Assembly: GCF_014648135.1 (NCBI RefSeq)
Contig: NZ_BMQN01000008.1
Location: 1-64,000, forward strand
DNA: 64,000 nucleotides
Direction of reading: 5' to 3'
Source: Deinococcus sedimenti
GTDB lineage: Bacteria; Deinococcota; Deinococci; Deinococcales; Deinococcaceae
In this document: positions 47,092 to 57,811 of the stretch, piece by piece
How positions within the stretch are numbered: position 1 is the first letter of the stretch
How the letters are laid out: every line of letters starts with the position of its first letter
Notes under the pieces: generated by a model
Told to the model about the DNA's origin: nothing
Databases searched by the model: none
Seen by the model: the letters and a program-made list of their open reading frames with translations, nothing else
Made by a program: the position numbers and the translations under genes

Positions 47092-47429
47092 CCCAGCCCA
47101 ACACGCAACGCGTCGCGGTGCTGAGTGACGCCGAGACCGCCACCGGCTACCGCCTCGCCGGAGCCGCCGTGATCGAGGCCACCCCCGACACGGCCCTCGC
47201 CACCCTGGAACGCCTGATCACCGAAGGTCAGTACGGCCTCGTCGCCGTCGACACCGGCCTGATCCCGGACCCGGCCACCGCCACCGCCCGCGTCATGCGC
47301 GGCCGGGACCTGCCGATCCTGCTGCCCATCCCCAGCCTGCGCGACGCGTTCAACCCGGACACCGTCGACGCGAAGGCCTACATGGGCAAACTGGTGCGCG
47401 ACACCATCGGCTTCGATATCAAACTGTAA
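47088..47429 (+). CDS. atpF: V-type ATPase subunit F
   Basis: The 113-residue protein has the short alpha/beta fold of subunit F: VAVLSDAETATGYRLAGAAV, TEGQYGLVAVDTGLI and ILLPIPSLRDAF. It binds the central shaft with subunit D. A 112-base gap follows before the catalytic subunit gene, unlike the tight spacing upstream. Confidence 0.94.
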
Positions 47430-47432
47430 GGA

Positions 47433-47522
47433 GTTGATGGTCGGGAGCAGCTGGATGATGGTACACAGGACTTTCAGGGACTGAACGCTTGACCCGTCAA
47501 CCATCCACTTTCCACCATCAAC
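47433..47522 (+). repeat. inverted-repeat element inside the V-ATPase operon
   Basis: The gap between subunits F and A is bounded by GTTGATGGT and its inverse ACCATCAAC, 72 bases apart. Inside are GGATGATGG and CAACCATCC, and a TTGAC-CC-GTCAA palindrome. The ribosome binding site of atpA (GAAGGAG) lies just outside. The layout suggests an inserted small element, but no second copy was seen in the window. Confidence 0.5.
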
Positions 47523-47541
47523 CTCTCCGAAGGAGAACGTA

Positions 47542-50702
<3,161 letters not shown>

Positions 50703-50794
50703 CCCCCTGAGGGGCTGAAGGGTGACCCCGCCGCTAGTCGGCGCGCCCTTCAACCCCCGACCATGAACGCCAGAACGTCAGGAGGTGAACACAC

Positions 50795-51469
50795 ATGGCA
50801 GAACAGATCAGCCCCACCCGCAGCGCCCTGCTGGCCAGCAAGGCCAGCCTGAAGACCGCCTCCGGCGGCGCGGACCTCCTCAAGCGCAAGCGTGACGCCC
50901 TCATCGGCGAATTCTTCGCGCTCGTCAAGGACGCGCTCGCTGCGCGCGAGCAGCTCAGCGGCGTCAGCAAGGGCGCGTACACCAGCCTCTTCAGCGCGAA
51001 AGCCTGGGACAGCCCCGAAGCCGTCGAGAGCCTCTCGCTGGCCGGCAGCGGCGACTACCAGATCGACATGCAGATCGACAACCTGTACGGCGTGAAGGTC
51101 CCGCGCATCAGCGTGCCCGAACGCGCCGCGCAGGCGAACTTCAGTCCGATCAACGTCGGCGCGCGCACCATCCAGGCCGCCACCGACTTCGGCGGCGTCC
51201 TCGAGGCGATCGTCAAGGTCGCCGCGACCGAGACGAAACTGCGCCGCATCGGCGAGGAAATCAAGAAGACCAGCCGCCGCGTCAACGCGCTCGAGCAGGT
51301 CGTGATTCCCGGCATTCAGGACGACATCCGCTTCATCCGCAGCGTGCTCGACCAGCGCGAACGCGAGGCCGGATTCACCCAGAAGAAGATCAAGGCGAAG
51401 ATCGAGGCGAAAGCCAAGGCCGCCCGCGAAGCGCAGAACGCGCAGAGCCACGGCAGCGCCGCCGACTGA
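50795..51469 (+). CDS. atpD: V-type ATPase subunit D (central shaft)
   Basis: The 224-residue product is a long helical hairpin: ISPTRSALLASKASLKTASGG and LLKRKRDALIGEFFALV at the N-terminus and IGEEIKKTSRRVNALEQVVIPG and RFIRSVLDQREREAGFTQKKIKAKI at the C-terminus. It forms the rotating shaft in the A3B3 head. GGAGGTGA lies before the ATG. The 92-base gap after atpB contains a folded stretch (GAAGGG...CCCTTC) but no gene. Confidence 0.96.
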   Translation: MAEQISPTRSALLASKASLKTASGGADLLKRKRDALIGEFFALVKDALAAREQLSGVSKGAYTSLFSAKAWDSPEAVESLSLAGSGDYQIDMQIDNLYGVKVPRISVPERAAQANFSPINVGARTIQAATDFGGVLEAIVKVAATETKLRRIGEEIKKTSRRVNALEQVVIPGIQDDIRFIRSVLDQREREAGFTQKKIKAKIEAKAKAAREAQNAQSHGSAAD

Positions 51470-51483
51470 AGCCCCGACACAGC

Positions 51484-51513
51484 AACCGCCCCCCAGCCGG
51501 AGGGCGGTTTTTT
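51484..51513 (+). terminator. rho-independent terminator of the V-ATPase operon
   Basis: AACCGCCC pairs with GGGCGGTT around a 10-base loop and is followed by TTTTTT. Confidence 0.9.
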
Positions 51514-51536
51514 GATGGCCTTGCCTGTGGTTGCGG

Positions 51537-52748
51537 TCAGCCCTGCTGGGGTATCGGGGCGACCGGGGTGCGGCGGCCCCACACGCTCAGGACCAGCAGC
51601 AGCGCGCCCATCCCGGCGGCCAGCGCCGCGCCCGCCGCGAAGCCCTGCGCCTCGTGCCCGGCAGGCGCGGCCAGCAGCAGCGGGCTGAGGAACTGCCCGA
51701 GGAACACGGCGCTGCTCATGCCCGCCGTCACACGGCCCCGCCACGCGGGCGGCGTCAGGTCCGCCAGCCACGCGTACAGGTTGGGGAAGATCAGCCCGCC
51801 GCCCAGGCCCGCCACGAGCAGGCCCGCCTCCACGACCGCCAGGCCCGGCGCGCGGAACACCAGCAGCCAGCCCAGCGCCACGACGACCATGCCCAGCCCC
51901 GCCAGGCGGCGCGGATCGAACCGCCCGGCGAAGCGGGAGAACACCAGTGAGGTCACGGCGGCCATCAGGGTGGAGCTGCCCAGCATCAGGCCGGTCAGAC
52001 CGGGGCTGGCGTCCAGGGCGCGCAGCAGGAAGGGACCCTGGGCGGGCATCAGGTAGAACACGACCATGTACCCCAGCGCCAGCGCGTACACCAGCGTGAC
52101 CGCGCCCCAGCGAGGAGCCTGCACCGGGCCGGTGAGGTCCGGCGCGACGCCGGGAATGCCGCGCGGGAGACGCAGGAGCAGCGGGAGCAGCAGCGCCGCC
52201 GCGAGGTACAGGAAGAACGGGGCGCGCCAGCCCACGGCGGCCAGCACGCCGCCCAGCGGAAGGAGGACCGCGCCGCCGAAACTGGTGAACGCCGCCTGTT
52301 GACTCAGGAAGCGGCCGCGCTCGGCGCCGCTGAACAGGTCGTTCACGAGTGCCCCGGCGGCCGTCATGGTGCCCGCCACGGCGAGGCCCAGGACGATGCG
52401 CCCCAGCAGGACCTGCCCGAGGCTCTGCGCGATCAGGCCGCTGCCGCCGCCGATCACGTACAGCGCCAGCGCCGCGAGCAGCACCGGGCGGCGGCCGTAG
52501 CGGTCGGCCAGCACACCGAACAGCGGGGCAGTGACGGCGATGACGATGCCCAGGATGGTCAGGGCCAGTTTCACGAGCAGGGCGGCGTTCGGGGTGTCCG
52601 CGAAGTGTGCCTGCATGGCGGGCAGCGCCGGGGCGATGGTCGCGCCGGACATGACCGTCAGGGCCGACAGGAGTAGCAGGGTGGCCTGCGTGACCCGGTC
52701 GGGTGGGGCCTGACCGGGCGCGGTGGGGGAGGGGGCAGGCGTGGACAT
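51537..52748 (-). CDS. MFS transporter (drug-efflux type)
   Basis: The 403-residue product has 12 hydrophobic segments and the DHA1-type signature between helices 2 and 3, GVLADRYGRRPVLLAALALYVIGG (in pieces). SGATIAPALPAMQAHF in the first helix is also typical of Bcr/EmrD-like exporters. The substrate is not known. Two in-frame ATGs four codons apart are possible; I take the inner one (MSTPAPS). A 12-bp palindrome lies just upstream, so a repressor probably controls it, as for many efflux genes. Confidence 0.88.
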   Translation of the reverse strand: MSTPAPSPTAPGQAPPDRVTQATLLLLSALTVMSGATIAPALPAMQAHFADTPNAALLVKLALTILGIVIAVTAPLFGVLADRYGRRPVLLAALALYVIGGGSGLIAQSLGQVLLGRIVLGLAVAGTMTAAGALVNDLFSGAERGRFLSQQAAFTSFGGAVLLPLGGVLAAVGWRAPFFLYLAAALLLPLLLRLPRGIPGVAPDLTGPVQAPRWGAVTLVYALALGYMVVFYLMPAQGPFLLRALDASPGLTGLMLGSSTLMAAVTSLVFSRFAGRFDPRRLAGLGMVVVALGWLLVFRAPGLAVVEAGLLVAGLGGGLIFPNLYAWLADLTPPAWRGRVTAGMSSAVFLGQFLSPLLLAAPAGHEAQGFAAGAALAAGMGALLLVLSVWGRRTPVAPIPQQG

Positions 52749-52772
52749 GAGCCACACCATAACTTTAGAACT

Positions 52773-52784
52773 TAAACCGGTTTA
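52773..52784. promoter_or_regulatory. 12-bp palindrome TAAACCGGTTTA upstream of the MFS gene
   Basis: The palindrome is perfect and centred about 30 bases before the MFS start, where it would overlap the -35 region. A second, partial one (TTTA-N5-TAAA) overlaps it toward the gene. This is a likely operator; no repressor gene is adjacent. Confidence 0.5.
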
Positions 52785-52818
52785 CCCGTCAGGGCACGTT
52801 TGGTGGAGTGTCCCCCGG

Positions 52819-55095
52819 TCAGGCCCCACCCTGCGCCTGCCGCAACCGCCACACTGCCTCCGCCGTCACCGGCAGCTCGGTCACGCGCACGCCCGCCGCC
52901 TCCCGCACCGCGTTCGCCAGCGCCGCCGCGCCCGCCGTGACCGGCGGCTCCCCCACCACCCGCGCGCCGAACGGCCCATGCTCACTGGGCCGCTGCACCA
53001 GCAGCGCCTCCAGCGGCGGCACGTCCGTACTCGTGGGGAAGGCGTACTCCAGGAAGTTCGGATTCGCCAGCGTGCCGCCCGCGTAGTCCAGACCCTCCAG
53101 CAGCCCCAGGCCCAGCGCCTGCGCGCTGCCGCCGTGAATCTGACCCTCGACCAGCAGCGGGTTCAGCGCGAAGCCCACGTCCTGCGCCGCCACCGACCGC
53201 AGCAGCGTCACCGCGCCCGTGCCGGGGTCCACCCGCGCGTGCACCAGCTGCGCGATGAATCCTGGCGCGCCTGCCTTCAGCGCCGCGCGCCCCTCGGCGA
53301 CCAACGGGCCCGGCCCGCCCGGCGCGCGCTGCGCCTGCGCCGCCAGCTTCCCGATGGGAATGGCGCGGTCCGGAATACCCCGCACCAGCACCTGCCCCCC
53401 CGCGAGTTCCAGGTCGTCCCGGTGCGCCTCGAAATGCCGCGCCGCGAGGTCCAGCAGCTGGTCGCGTACCTGCGTGCTGGCATCCAGCACCGCGCCCGAC
53501 AGACTGATCGTCACCTGCGACCCGCCGGAGTTCGGTGCGTACGGCCCGCTGTCCGTCGTGCCCTGCACGATCTCCACGTCGTCCGGGTGGACGCCCAGCG
53601 TCTCGGCAGCGATCAGGACCATGCTGGAATGCACGCCGCTGATATCCACGCTGCCTACGTGCAGCCGCACCGTGCCGTCCGTGTCCACGCGGCACACCGC
53701 GCCCGCCGGGGAGAACGCCCCCGGCCAGCCGCCCACCGCGAGCCCCACGCCCTCATGCTTGGGCAGGTCGTGACGCGACTGCCACAGCGGGTGCGCGCGG
53801 GCGGCCTCCAGGCAGTCGCGCAGCCCGATGTCCGGCCAGGACCGCCCGGTGCCCATCGGGTCGCCCGCCTGCACGGCGTGCCGCAGTCGCCACTCCAGCG
53901 GGTCCGCGCCCAGCTGACGGGTCAGGTCGTCCACGGCGGACTCCAGCGCGAACAGCGCCTGCGGCACGCCCGGCGCGCGGTACGCCCCGACCGGCGCGCG
54001 GTTCAGCAGCAGCTCCCGGGCCCGCACCCGCACGTTCTCGCAGCGGTACAGGCCGCCCAGCATCGTCGCGATGATCCCCCCGTGCCCGAACCTGAACGCC
54101 CCGTTCTCGATCAGCACGTCCGCGTCCAAGGCCGTCAGGGTCCCGTCCGCGTCCGCGCCGAGCCGCAGCGTCACCTGAATGGCCGGGGCGGGCATGGTCG
54201 TCAGCATGTCCTCGCTGCGGGTCAGGACCAGCCGCACCGGCTGCCGCGCGTGCAGCGCCGCCGCCGCGACCAGCGCGTCCATGATCCCGTACTTCGCGCC
54301 GAACCCCCCACCCACCGTCAGCGGCACCACGTGCACGTCCCGCTCGCGCAGCCCCAGCGCGCCCGCGACCTCGCCGCGCACCACGTACTGCCCCTGCGTG
54401 CTCGTGTACACCGTGACCTCGCCGGGCCGCGCGCCGGGCTCCGCGACCACCGCGTGCGGCTCCAGGTACCCCTGATGCACGCCCGCCACCCGGAACGTCC
54501 CGCCCGCCGTGAACGCCGCCCCGGCCAGCGCCGCGTCCACGTCCCCACGCCCGAAGGTGCGGTCCTCGTCCACGTTGCTCGGCTCGCGCGCCGCCTGCGC
54601 GCCCGCCTCGCCGCCGTGCAGTCCGGCCATGCCGCCGTCGGCCTTCGGGACGCCCTCCGGCCACACCAGCGTCCCGCCCGCCAGGGCCGCCTCGGCGTCC
54701 TCTACGGCGTCCAGCGCCTCGTAGTCCACGTCCAGCAGGGCCGCCGCGTCCGCCGCCTGCGCCTCGGTGTCCGCCAGGATCAGCGCGACCGGCTGCCCCG
54801 CGAACACCACCGTGTCCCCCGCCAGCAGCAGGCTGGGCCGCGAGTGCATGGGCTTCACGTTCAGGTCCTCGCCCAGCAGCACCGAGTGCACGCCCGGCGC
54901 GGCCAGCGCCGCTGCGCGGTCCACACCGCGAATCCGTGCGTGCGGGTACGGCGACAGCACCACGCGGGCATGCAGCAGCCCCGGCACCCGCCGGTCCGCG
55001 ACGTACGGCGCGCGGCCCACGAGTTTCTCCAGACCGTCGATAATCTTGCGCGGACGACCCAGGTGGGTGCGGGCCGGGGAAGGTGGCGTGGTCAT
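52819..55095 (-). CDS. xanthine dehydrogenase/CoxL-type molybdopterin-binding subunit
   Basis: The 758-residue protein is the large molybdenum-binding subunit of the xanthine oxidase family, which hydroxylates heterocycles or aldehydes. Marks include GLEKLVGRAPYVADRRVPGLLHARVV (start of the a/b hammerhead domain), TVGGGFGAKYG, YRAPGVPQALFALE and the catalytic glutamate in GEPPVTAGAAALANAV. The iron-sulfur and FAD subunits usually encoded next to it are absent on both sides. The ATG and its GGAG (5-base spacing) belong to the end of an inverted family I repeat. Confidence 0.93.
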   Translation of the reverse strand: MTTPPSPARTHLGRPRKIIDGLEKLVGRAPYVADRRVPGLLHARVVLSPYPHARIRGVDRAAALAAPGVHSVLLGEDLNVKPMHSRPSLLLAGDTVVFAGQPVALILADTEAQAADAAALLDVDYEALDAVEDAEAALAGGTLVWPEGVPKADGGMAGLHGGEAGAQAAREPSNVDEDRTFGRGDVDAALAGAAFTAGGTFRVAGVHQGYLEPHAVVAEPGARPGEVTVYTSTQGQYVVRGEVAGALGLRERDVHVVPLTVGGGFGAKYGIMDALVAAAALHARQPVRLVLTRSEDMLTTMPAPAIQVTLRLGADADGTLTALDADVLIENGAFRFGHGGIIATMLGGLYRCENVRVRARELLLNRAPVGAYRAPGVPQALFALESAVDDLTRQLGADPLEWRLRHAVQAGDPMGTGRSWPDIGLRDCLEAARAHPLWQSRHDLPKHEGVGLAVGGWPGAFSPAGAVCRVDTDGTVRLHVGSVDISGVHSSMVLIAAETLGVHPDDVEIVQGTTDSGPYAPNSGGSQVTISLSGAVLDASTQVRDQLLDLAARHFEAHRDDLELAGGQVLVRGIPDRAIPIGKLAAQAQRAPGGPGPLVAEGRAALKAGAPGFIAQLVHARVDPGTGAVTLLRSVAAQDVGFALNPLLVEGQIHGGSAQALGLGLLEGLDYAGGTLANPNFLEYAFPTSTDVPPLEALLVQRPSEHGPFGARVVGEPPVTAGAAALANAVREAAGVRVTELPVTAEAVWRLRQAQGGA

Positions 55096-55229
55096 ACGGA
55101 CTCCGATGGAATGGTGTGCCCACACCGTTCCATCCGAGCGGATGCGAGCAGGAGCAGAACGGGTTCCGGGCGTGGAGTTGGCAACCCGGCGATGTTCCGG
55201 GTTGTGAACGAAACAGACGGAATCCGTGT
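55094..55229 (-). repeat. intergenic hairpin element, family I copy 2 (inverted)
   Basis: This 136-bp copy is in the opposite orientation to copies 1 and 3. Ends are ATACGGACTCCG and CGGAATCCGTGT. The stem next to the GGAG end is GATGGAA-T-GGTGTG with CACACC-G-TTCCATC around two bases, entirely different in sequence from copy 1 (GGTTGAAAG/CTTTCAACC) yet fully paired. Core GAGCGGATGCGAG, GGGCGTGGAGTTG and CAACCCGG/CCGGGTTG are conserved. Confidence 0.9.
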
Positions 55230-55311
55230 CACAGGTGAAACCTCCAGAAGAAGGGGGAGAGGGGAGAGCTTGGAACTTCCGGAGTCTACGCCCGCGCTAG
55301 CATCCGGGCAC

Positions 55312-56517
55312 ATGACCCCAGACCTGCCCCTGAGCGGCGTGCGCGTCGCGGACTTCACCCGCGTCCTGACCGGCCCGCTGTGCACCATGCTCCTCGGCGA
55401 CCTCGGCGCGGACGTGATCAAGGTCGAACCGCCCGGCGGGGACGACACCCGCGCCTGGGGGCCCCCCTTCCAGACCGGGCCGGACGGGGCGCGCGAGAGC
55501 AGTTACTTCCTGAGCGTGAACCGCAACAAGCGCAGCGTCACCCTGGACCTCAAGGCTGGGGAGGGGCTGGAGGCCGCCCGCCGCCTGATCGCGGGCAGCG
55601 ACGTGCTCGTCGAGAACTTCCGGCCCGGCACGCTGGAGCGCCTGGGACTGGGCTGGGAGGACCTGCACGCCGCGCACCCCCGCCTGATCTACGCCAGCAT
55701 CACGGGCTTCGGCCTGAGCGGCCCGTACCGTGACCGCGCCGGGTACGACGTCATCGCGCAGGGGATGGGCGGCCTCATGAGCTACAACGGCGAGGCGGGC
55801 GGCGAGCCCCTGCGGGTCGGGGTGGCGGTCGCGGACGTGTACAGCGGCGCGCTGATCACCCAGGCGATCCTCGCTGCGCTGTACGCCCGTGAACGCACCG
55901 GACGCGGCACGCGGGTGGACGTGAACCTCCTCGAAAGCGTGATCGCGCTGGGGTCCTCGCAGGTGGGCCGTTACCTCGCCACCGGGGAAGTCCCTGTGCC
56001 CACCGGGAACGACCACCGGTCCATCGTCCCGTACGGCACCTTCCCCTGCGCGGACGGGTTCGTGAACATCGCCGTGGGCAACGACGCCCTGTGGCGACGC
56101 TTCTGCGCGGCGCTGGACGACCCTGACCTGGGCGCGGACGCCCGCTTCGCGACGAACGAGGGCCGCGTCACGCACCGCGCCGACCTCGACCATCTGCTGC
56201 TGCCTGCTCTGGCCCGCCACACCCGCGCCGACCTGATGACCCGCCTGGAGGTCGCGGGCGTCCCCTGCGGCCCCGTGAACGACCTGTCCGACGTCTTCAA
56301 CGACCCGCACGTGCAGGCGCGCGGCGTCGCCGTCCCCGTCCCGCACCCCACCCTGGGCGAGACGACCGTCACCAGCCCCCCCTGGCGCTTCGGCGGCGAG
56401 GCCCTCCCCGTGCGCCGCGCGCCCCCCACACCTGGGCAGCACACCCGCGAGGTGATGGCGGAACTGGGCCTCAGCCCCGAGATCAGCTCAGCCGATCCAG
56501 TGCCCGCGCCAGATTGA
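55312..56517 (+). CDS. CaiB/BaiF (class III) CoA-transferase
   Basis: The 401-residue enzyme moves CoA between carboxylic acids. Family marks are SGVRVADFTRVLTGPLCTMLLGDLGADVIKVEPPGGDDTR (in pieces), NRNKRSVTLDLK, DVLVENFRPGTLERLGLG, and the catalytic aspartate in GPYRDRAGYDVIAQGMGG. PCGPVNDLSDVFNDPHVQARG is the C-terminal signature. The ATG lies 8 bases after TAGCAT and no ribosome binding site is seen. Its 3' end overlaps that of the convergent HD-domain gene by 35 bases. The acid substrate is unknown. Confidence 0.94.
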   Translation: MTPDLPLSGVRVADFTRVLTGPLCTMLLGDLGADVIKVEPPGGDDTRAWGPPFQTGPDGARESSYFLSVNRNKRSVTLDLKAGEGLEAARRLIAGSDVLVENFRPGTLERLGLGWEDLHAAHPRLIYASITGFGLSGPYRDRAGYDVIAQGMGGLMSYNGEAGGEPLRVGVAVADVYSGALITQAILAALYARERTGRGTRVDVNLLESVIALGSSQVGRYLATGEVPVPTGNDHRSIVPYGTFPCADGFVNIAVGNDALWRRFCAALDDPDLGADARFATNEGRVTHRADLDHLLLPALARHTRADLMTRLEVAGVPCGPVNDLSDVFNDPHVQARGVAVPVPHPTLGETTVTSPPWRFGGEALPVRRAPPTPGQHTREVMAELGLSPEISSADPVPAPD

Positions 56518-57046
56518 CCCGCGCCTGCCCCTCCAACTCCGCGAACTCCGGCGTGAGGTACAACCGCTCACGGTTCAGGAAGCCCCGCAGGACCGCCGCC
56601 CCCCCGGCACGGTACGCGTCCCCGGGCACATGGGCGTACTCCACGTGGATGGCCCGGTCGTACGCGTCGAACGCCTCCGGATCGGCCCCCAGGACACTCA
56701 GGTCGGCGTCTACGAACAGCGCCTCCGCCCGCGTGGTCACGGGAACGGTGTGCCGGGTCGCGAGGATCAACGCCCGCACCTCCGCCTGAAGCTCCCCGGA
56801 CGCTCCCTGCGCGGCCAGCCACGCCCCGAACACATCCGCGCTGCGCACCTCGTTGTCCGCCGCGCGCGGATCGTAGATCAGGTCATGCCCCCACGCGGCA
56901 AGCGCCAGCGCGGGCGTCCACACCCCCCGCCCCTCCAGCAGCGCCCGCACATGCGCCCCGGTGTGGTACGCCCGGCCCGGTTCGGCGTAGAACGGCCCCG
57001 CGAACGCCTCGGCGGCGGTCAGCAGGGCCTGTTCGTGCGTCCCCAT
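56483..57046 (-). CDS. HD-superfamily hydrolase (predicted metal-dependent)
   Basis: The 187-residue product fits the 'predicted metal-dependent HD superfamily phosphohydrolase' group: YHTGAHVRALL supplies the first His, AAWGHDLIYDP is the HD motif, followed by NEVRSADVF, ILATRHTVP and FVDADLSVLGADPEAFDAY. Such proteins may hydrolyse nucleotides. I take MGTHEQALL as the start; a longer frame from a GTG at 57199 would run through an inverted repeat and lacks coding character. It lies downstream of argR on the same strand. Confidence 0.83.
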   Translation of the reverse strand: MGTHEQALLTAAEAFAGPFYAEPGRAYHTGAHVRALLEGRGVWTPALALAAWGHDLIYDPRAADNEVRSADVFGAWLAAQGASGELQAEVRALILATRHTVPVTTRAEALFVDADLSVLGADPEAFDAYDRAIHVEYAHVPGDAYRAGGAAVLRGFLNRERLYLTPEFAELEGQARVNLARALDRLS

Positions 57047-57065
57047 CACGGATTCATCCGATTCC

Positions 57066-57094
57066 CGGTTATCCAGAACCACACCGGATAACCG
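57066..57094. repeat. inverted repeat upstream of the HD-domain gene
   Basis: CGGTTATCC and GGATAACCG are perfect 9-base inverse arms separated by 11 bases. The site is between argR and the HD gene and could be a terminator without T-run or an operator. Confidence 0.45.
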
Positions 57095-57207
57095 CGCCGA
57101 AAGCGCGTCCAGGAAGGGCTCTGGACGCTGCGCGGTTCCATCTCCTGAAGACCGTTTCTCATTGCCACTCCCTTCGGTCGACCCTCGTCTACGACTCACC
57201 GCAAGAC

Positions 57208-57678
57208 TTACCCCAGCATCAGCGCGTGGAACTCTTCCATGATGTTCTCCGCGTCCGCCGTGGTCCGCGCCACCACGAAGATCGTGTCCTCGCCCGCCAG
57301 CGTCCCGATGATGTCATCCCGCCGCACCCGGTCCAGCACCAGCGCCACGCCGGTCGCGTGCCCGTCCGCCGTGCGGATCACGAGCATGTTCTCGCCCCGG
57401 TCGATGTCATGCACGAAATTCTGGAAGAGCCGCGCCAGTTCCTCCTGCGCGCCCACGTGCCCCGCCGTCTGCGCCAGGGCGTAGCGGTGGCGGCCCTTCC
57501 CGACGGGAAGGCGCACCAGCCGCAGCTCGTTGATGTCACGACTGACGGTCGCCTGAGTGACCCGGATGCCCTCGGCCTGGAGGCGCTCGACGAGTTCTCC
57601 CTGGGTGCTGACACTTTCGCGGGCGATGATGTCCTGAATGCGTTTCTGACGTTGTTCCTTGCTGAGCGTACCCGCCAT
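57208..57678 (-). CDS. argR: arginine repressor ArgR
   Basis: The 156-residue hexameric regulator represses arginine synthesis genes when arginine is present. The N-terminal winged helix includes [45 protein letters not shown] (in pieces), where ATVSRDI is the recognition helix. The C-terminal arginine-binding domain has [34 protein letters not shown] and [11 protein letters not shown]. The ATG lies at the predicted transcription start, so the mRNA is probably leaderless. Palindromes in its promoter suggest autoregulation. Confidence 0.96.
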   Translation of the reverse strand: MAGTLSKEQRQKRIQDIIARESVSTQGELVERLQAEGIRVTQATVSRDINELRLVRLPVGKGRHRYALAQTAGHVGAQEELARLFQNFVHDIDRGENMLVIRTADGHATGVALVLDRVRRDDIIGTLAGEDTIFVVARTTADAENIMEEFHALMLG

Positions 57679-57685
57679 TCCACAC

Positions 57686-57714
57686 AGCATATGCATATGC
57701 ACTGCATAATTCAA
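57686..57714 (-). promoter_or_regulatory. argR promoter with overlapping palindromes
   Basis: On the minus strand TTGAAT and TATGCT are 17 bases apart, and the ATG follows TATGCT by 7 bases. The spacer holds TATGCAGTGCATA (near-palindrome) and, running into the -10, GCATATGCATATGC (perfect 14-base palindrome). These resemble ARG-box half sites and could bind ArgR. Confidence 0.7.
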
Positions 57715-57764
57715 TGACGGGCGTCCCGACGAGCAGAACCCCACCCAGCCCCTCACTGCGTGCT

Positions 57765-57800
57765 CACCCCCACCCGGCCTCCCCCCTCAAGGGGGAGGAG
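57765..57800. repeat. 36-bp C-rich hairpin repeat, copy 2
   Basis: The sequence matches copy 1 at 17740-17775 with one difference. The hairpin CCTCCCCC-CTCAA-GGGGGAGG starts 12 bases beyond the coaBC stop, so it may help terminate that transcript, though no T-run is present. Confidence 0.75.
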
Positions 57801-57811
57801 CAGACACAGCT

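Noticed and set aside
57047..57199. N-terminal extension of the HD-domain protein from a GTG
   Set aside because: It would translate an inverted repeat and low-bias sequence; the family normally starts near the ATG at 57046.
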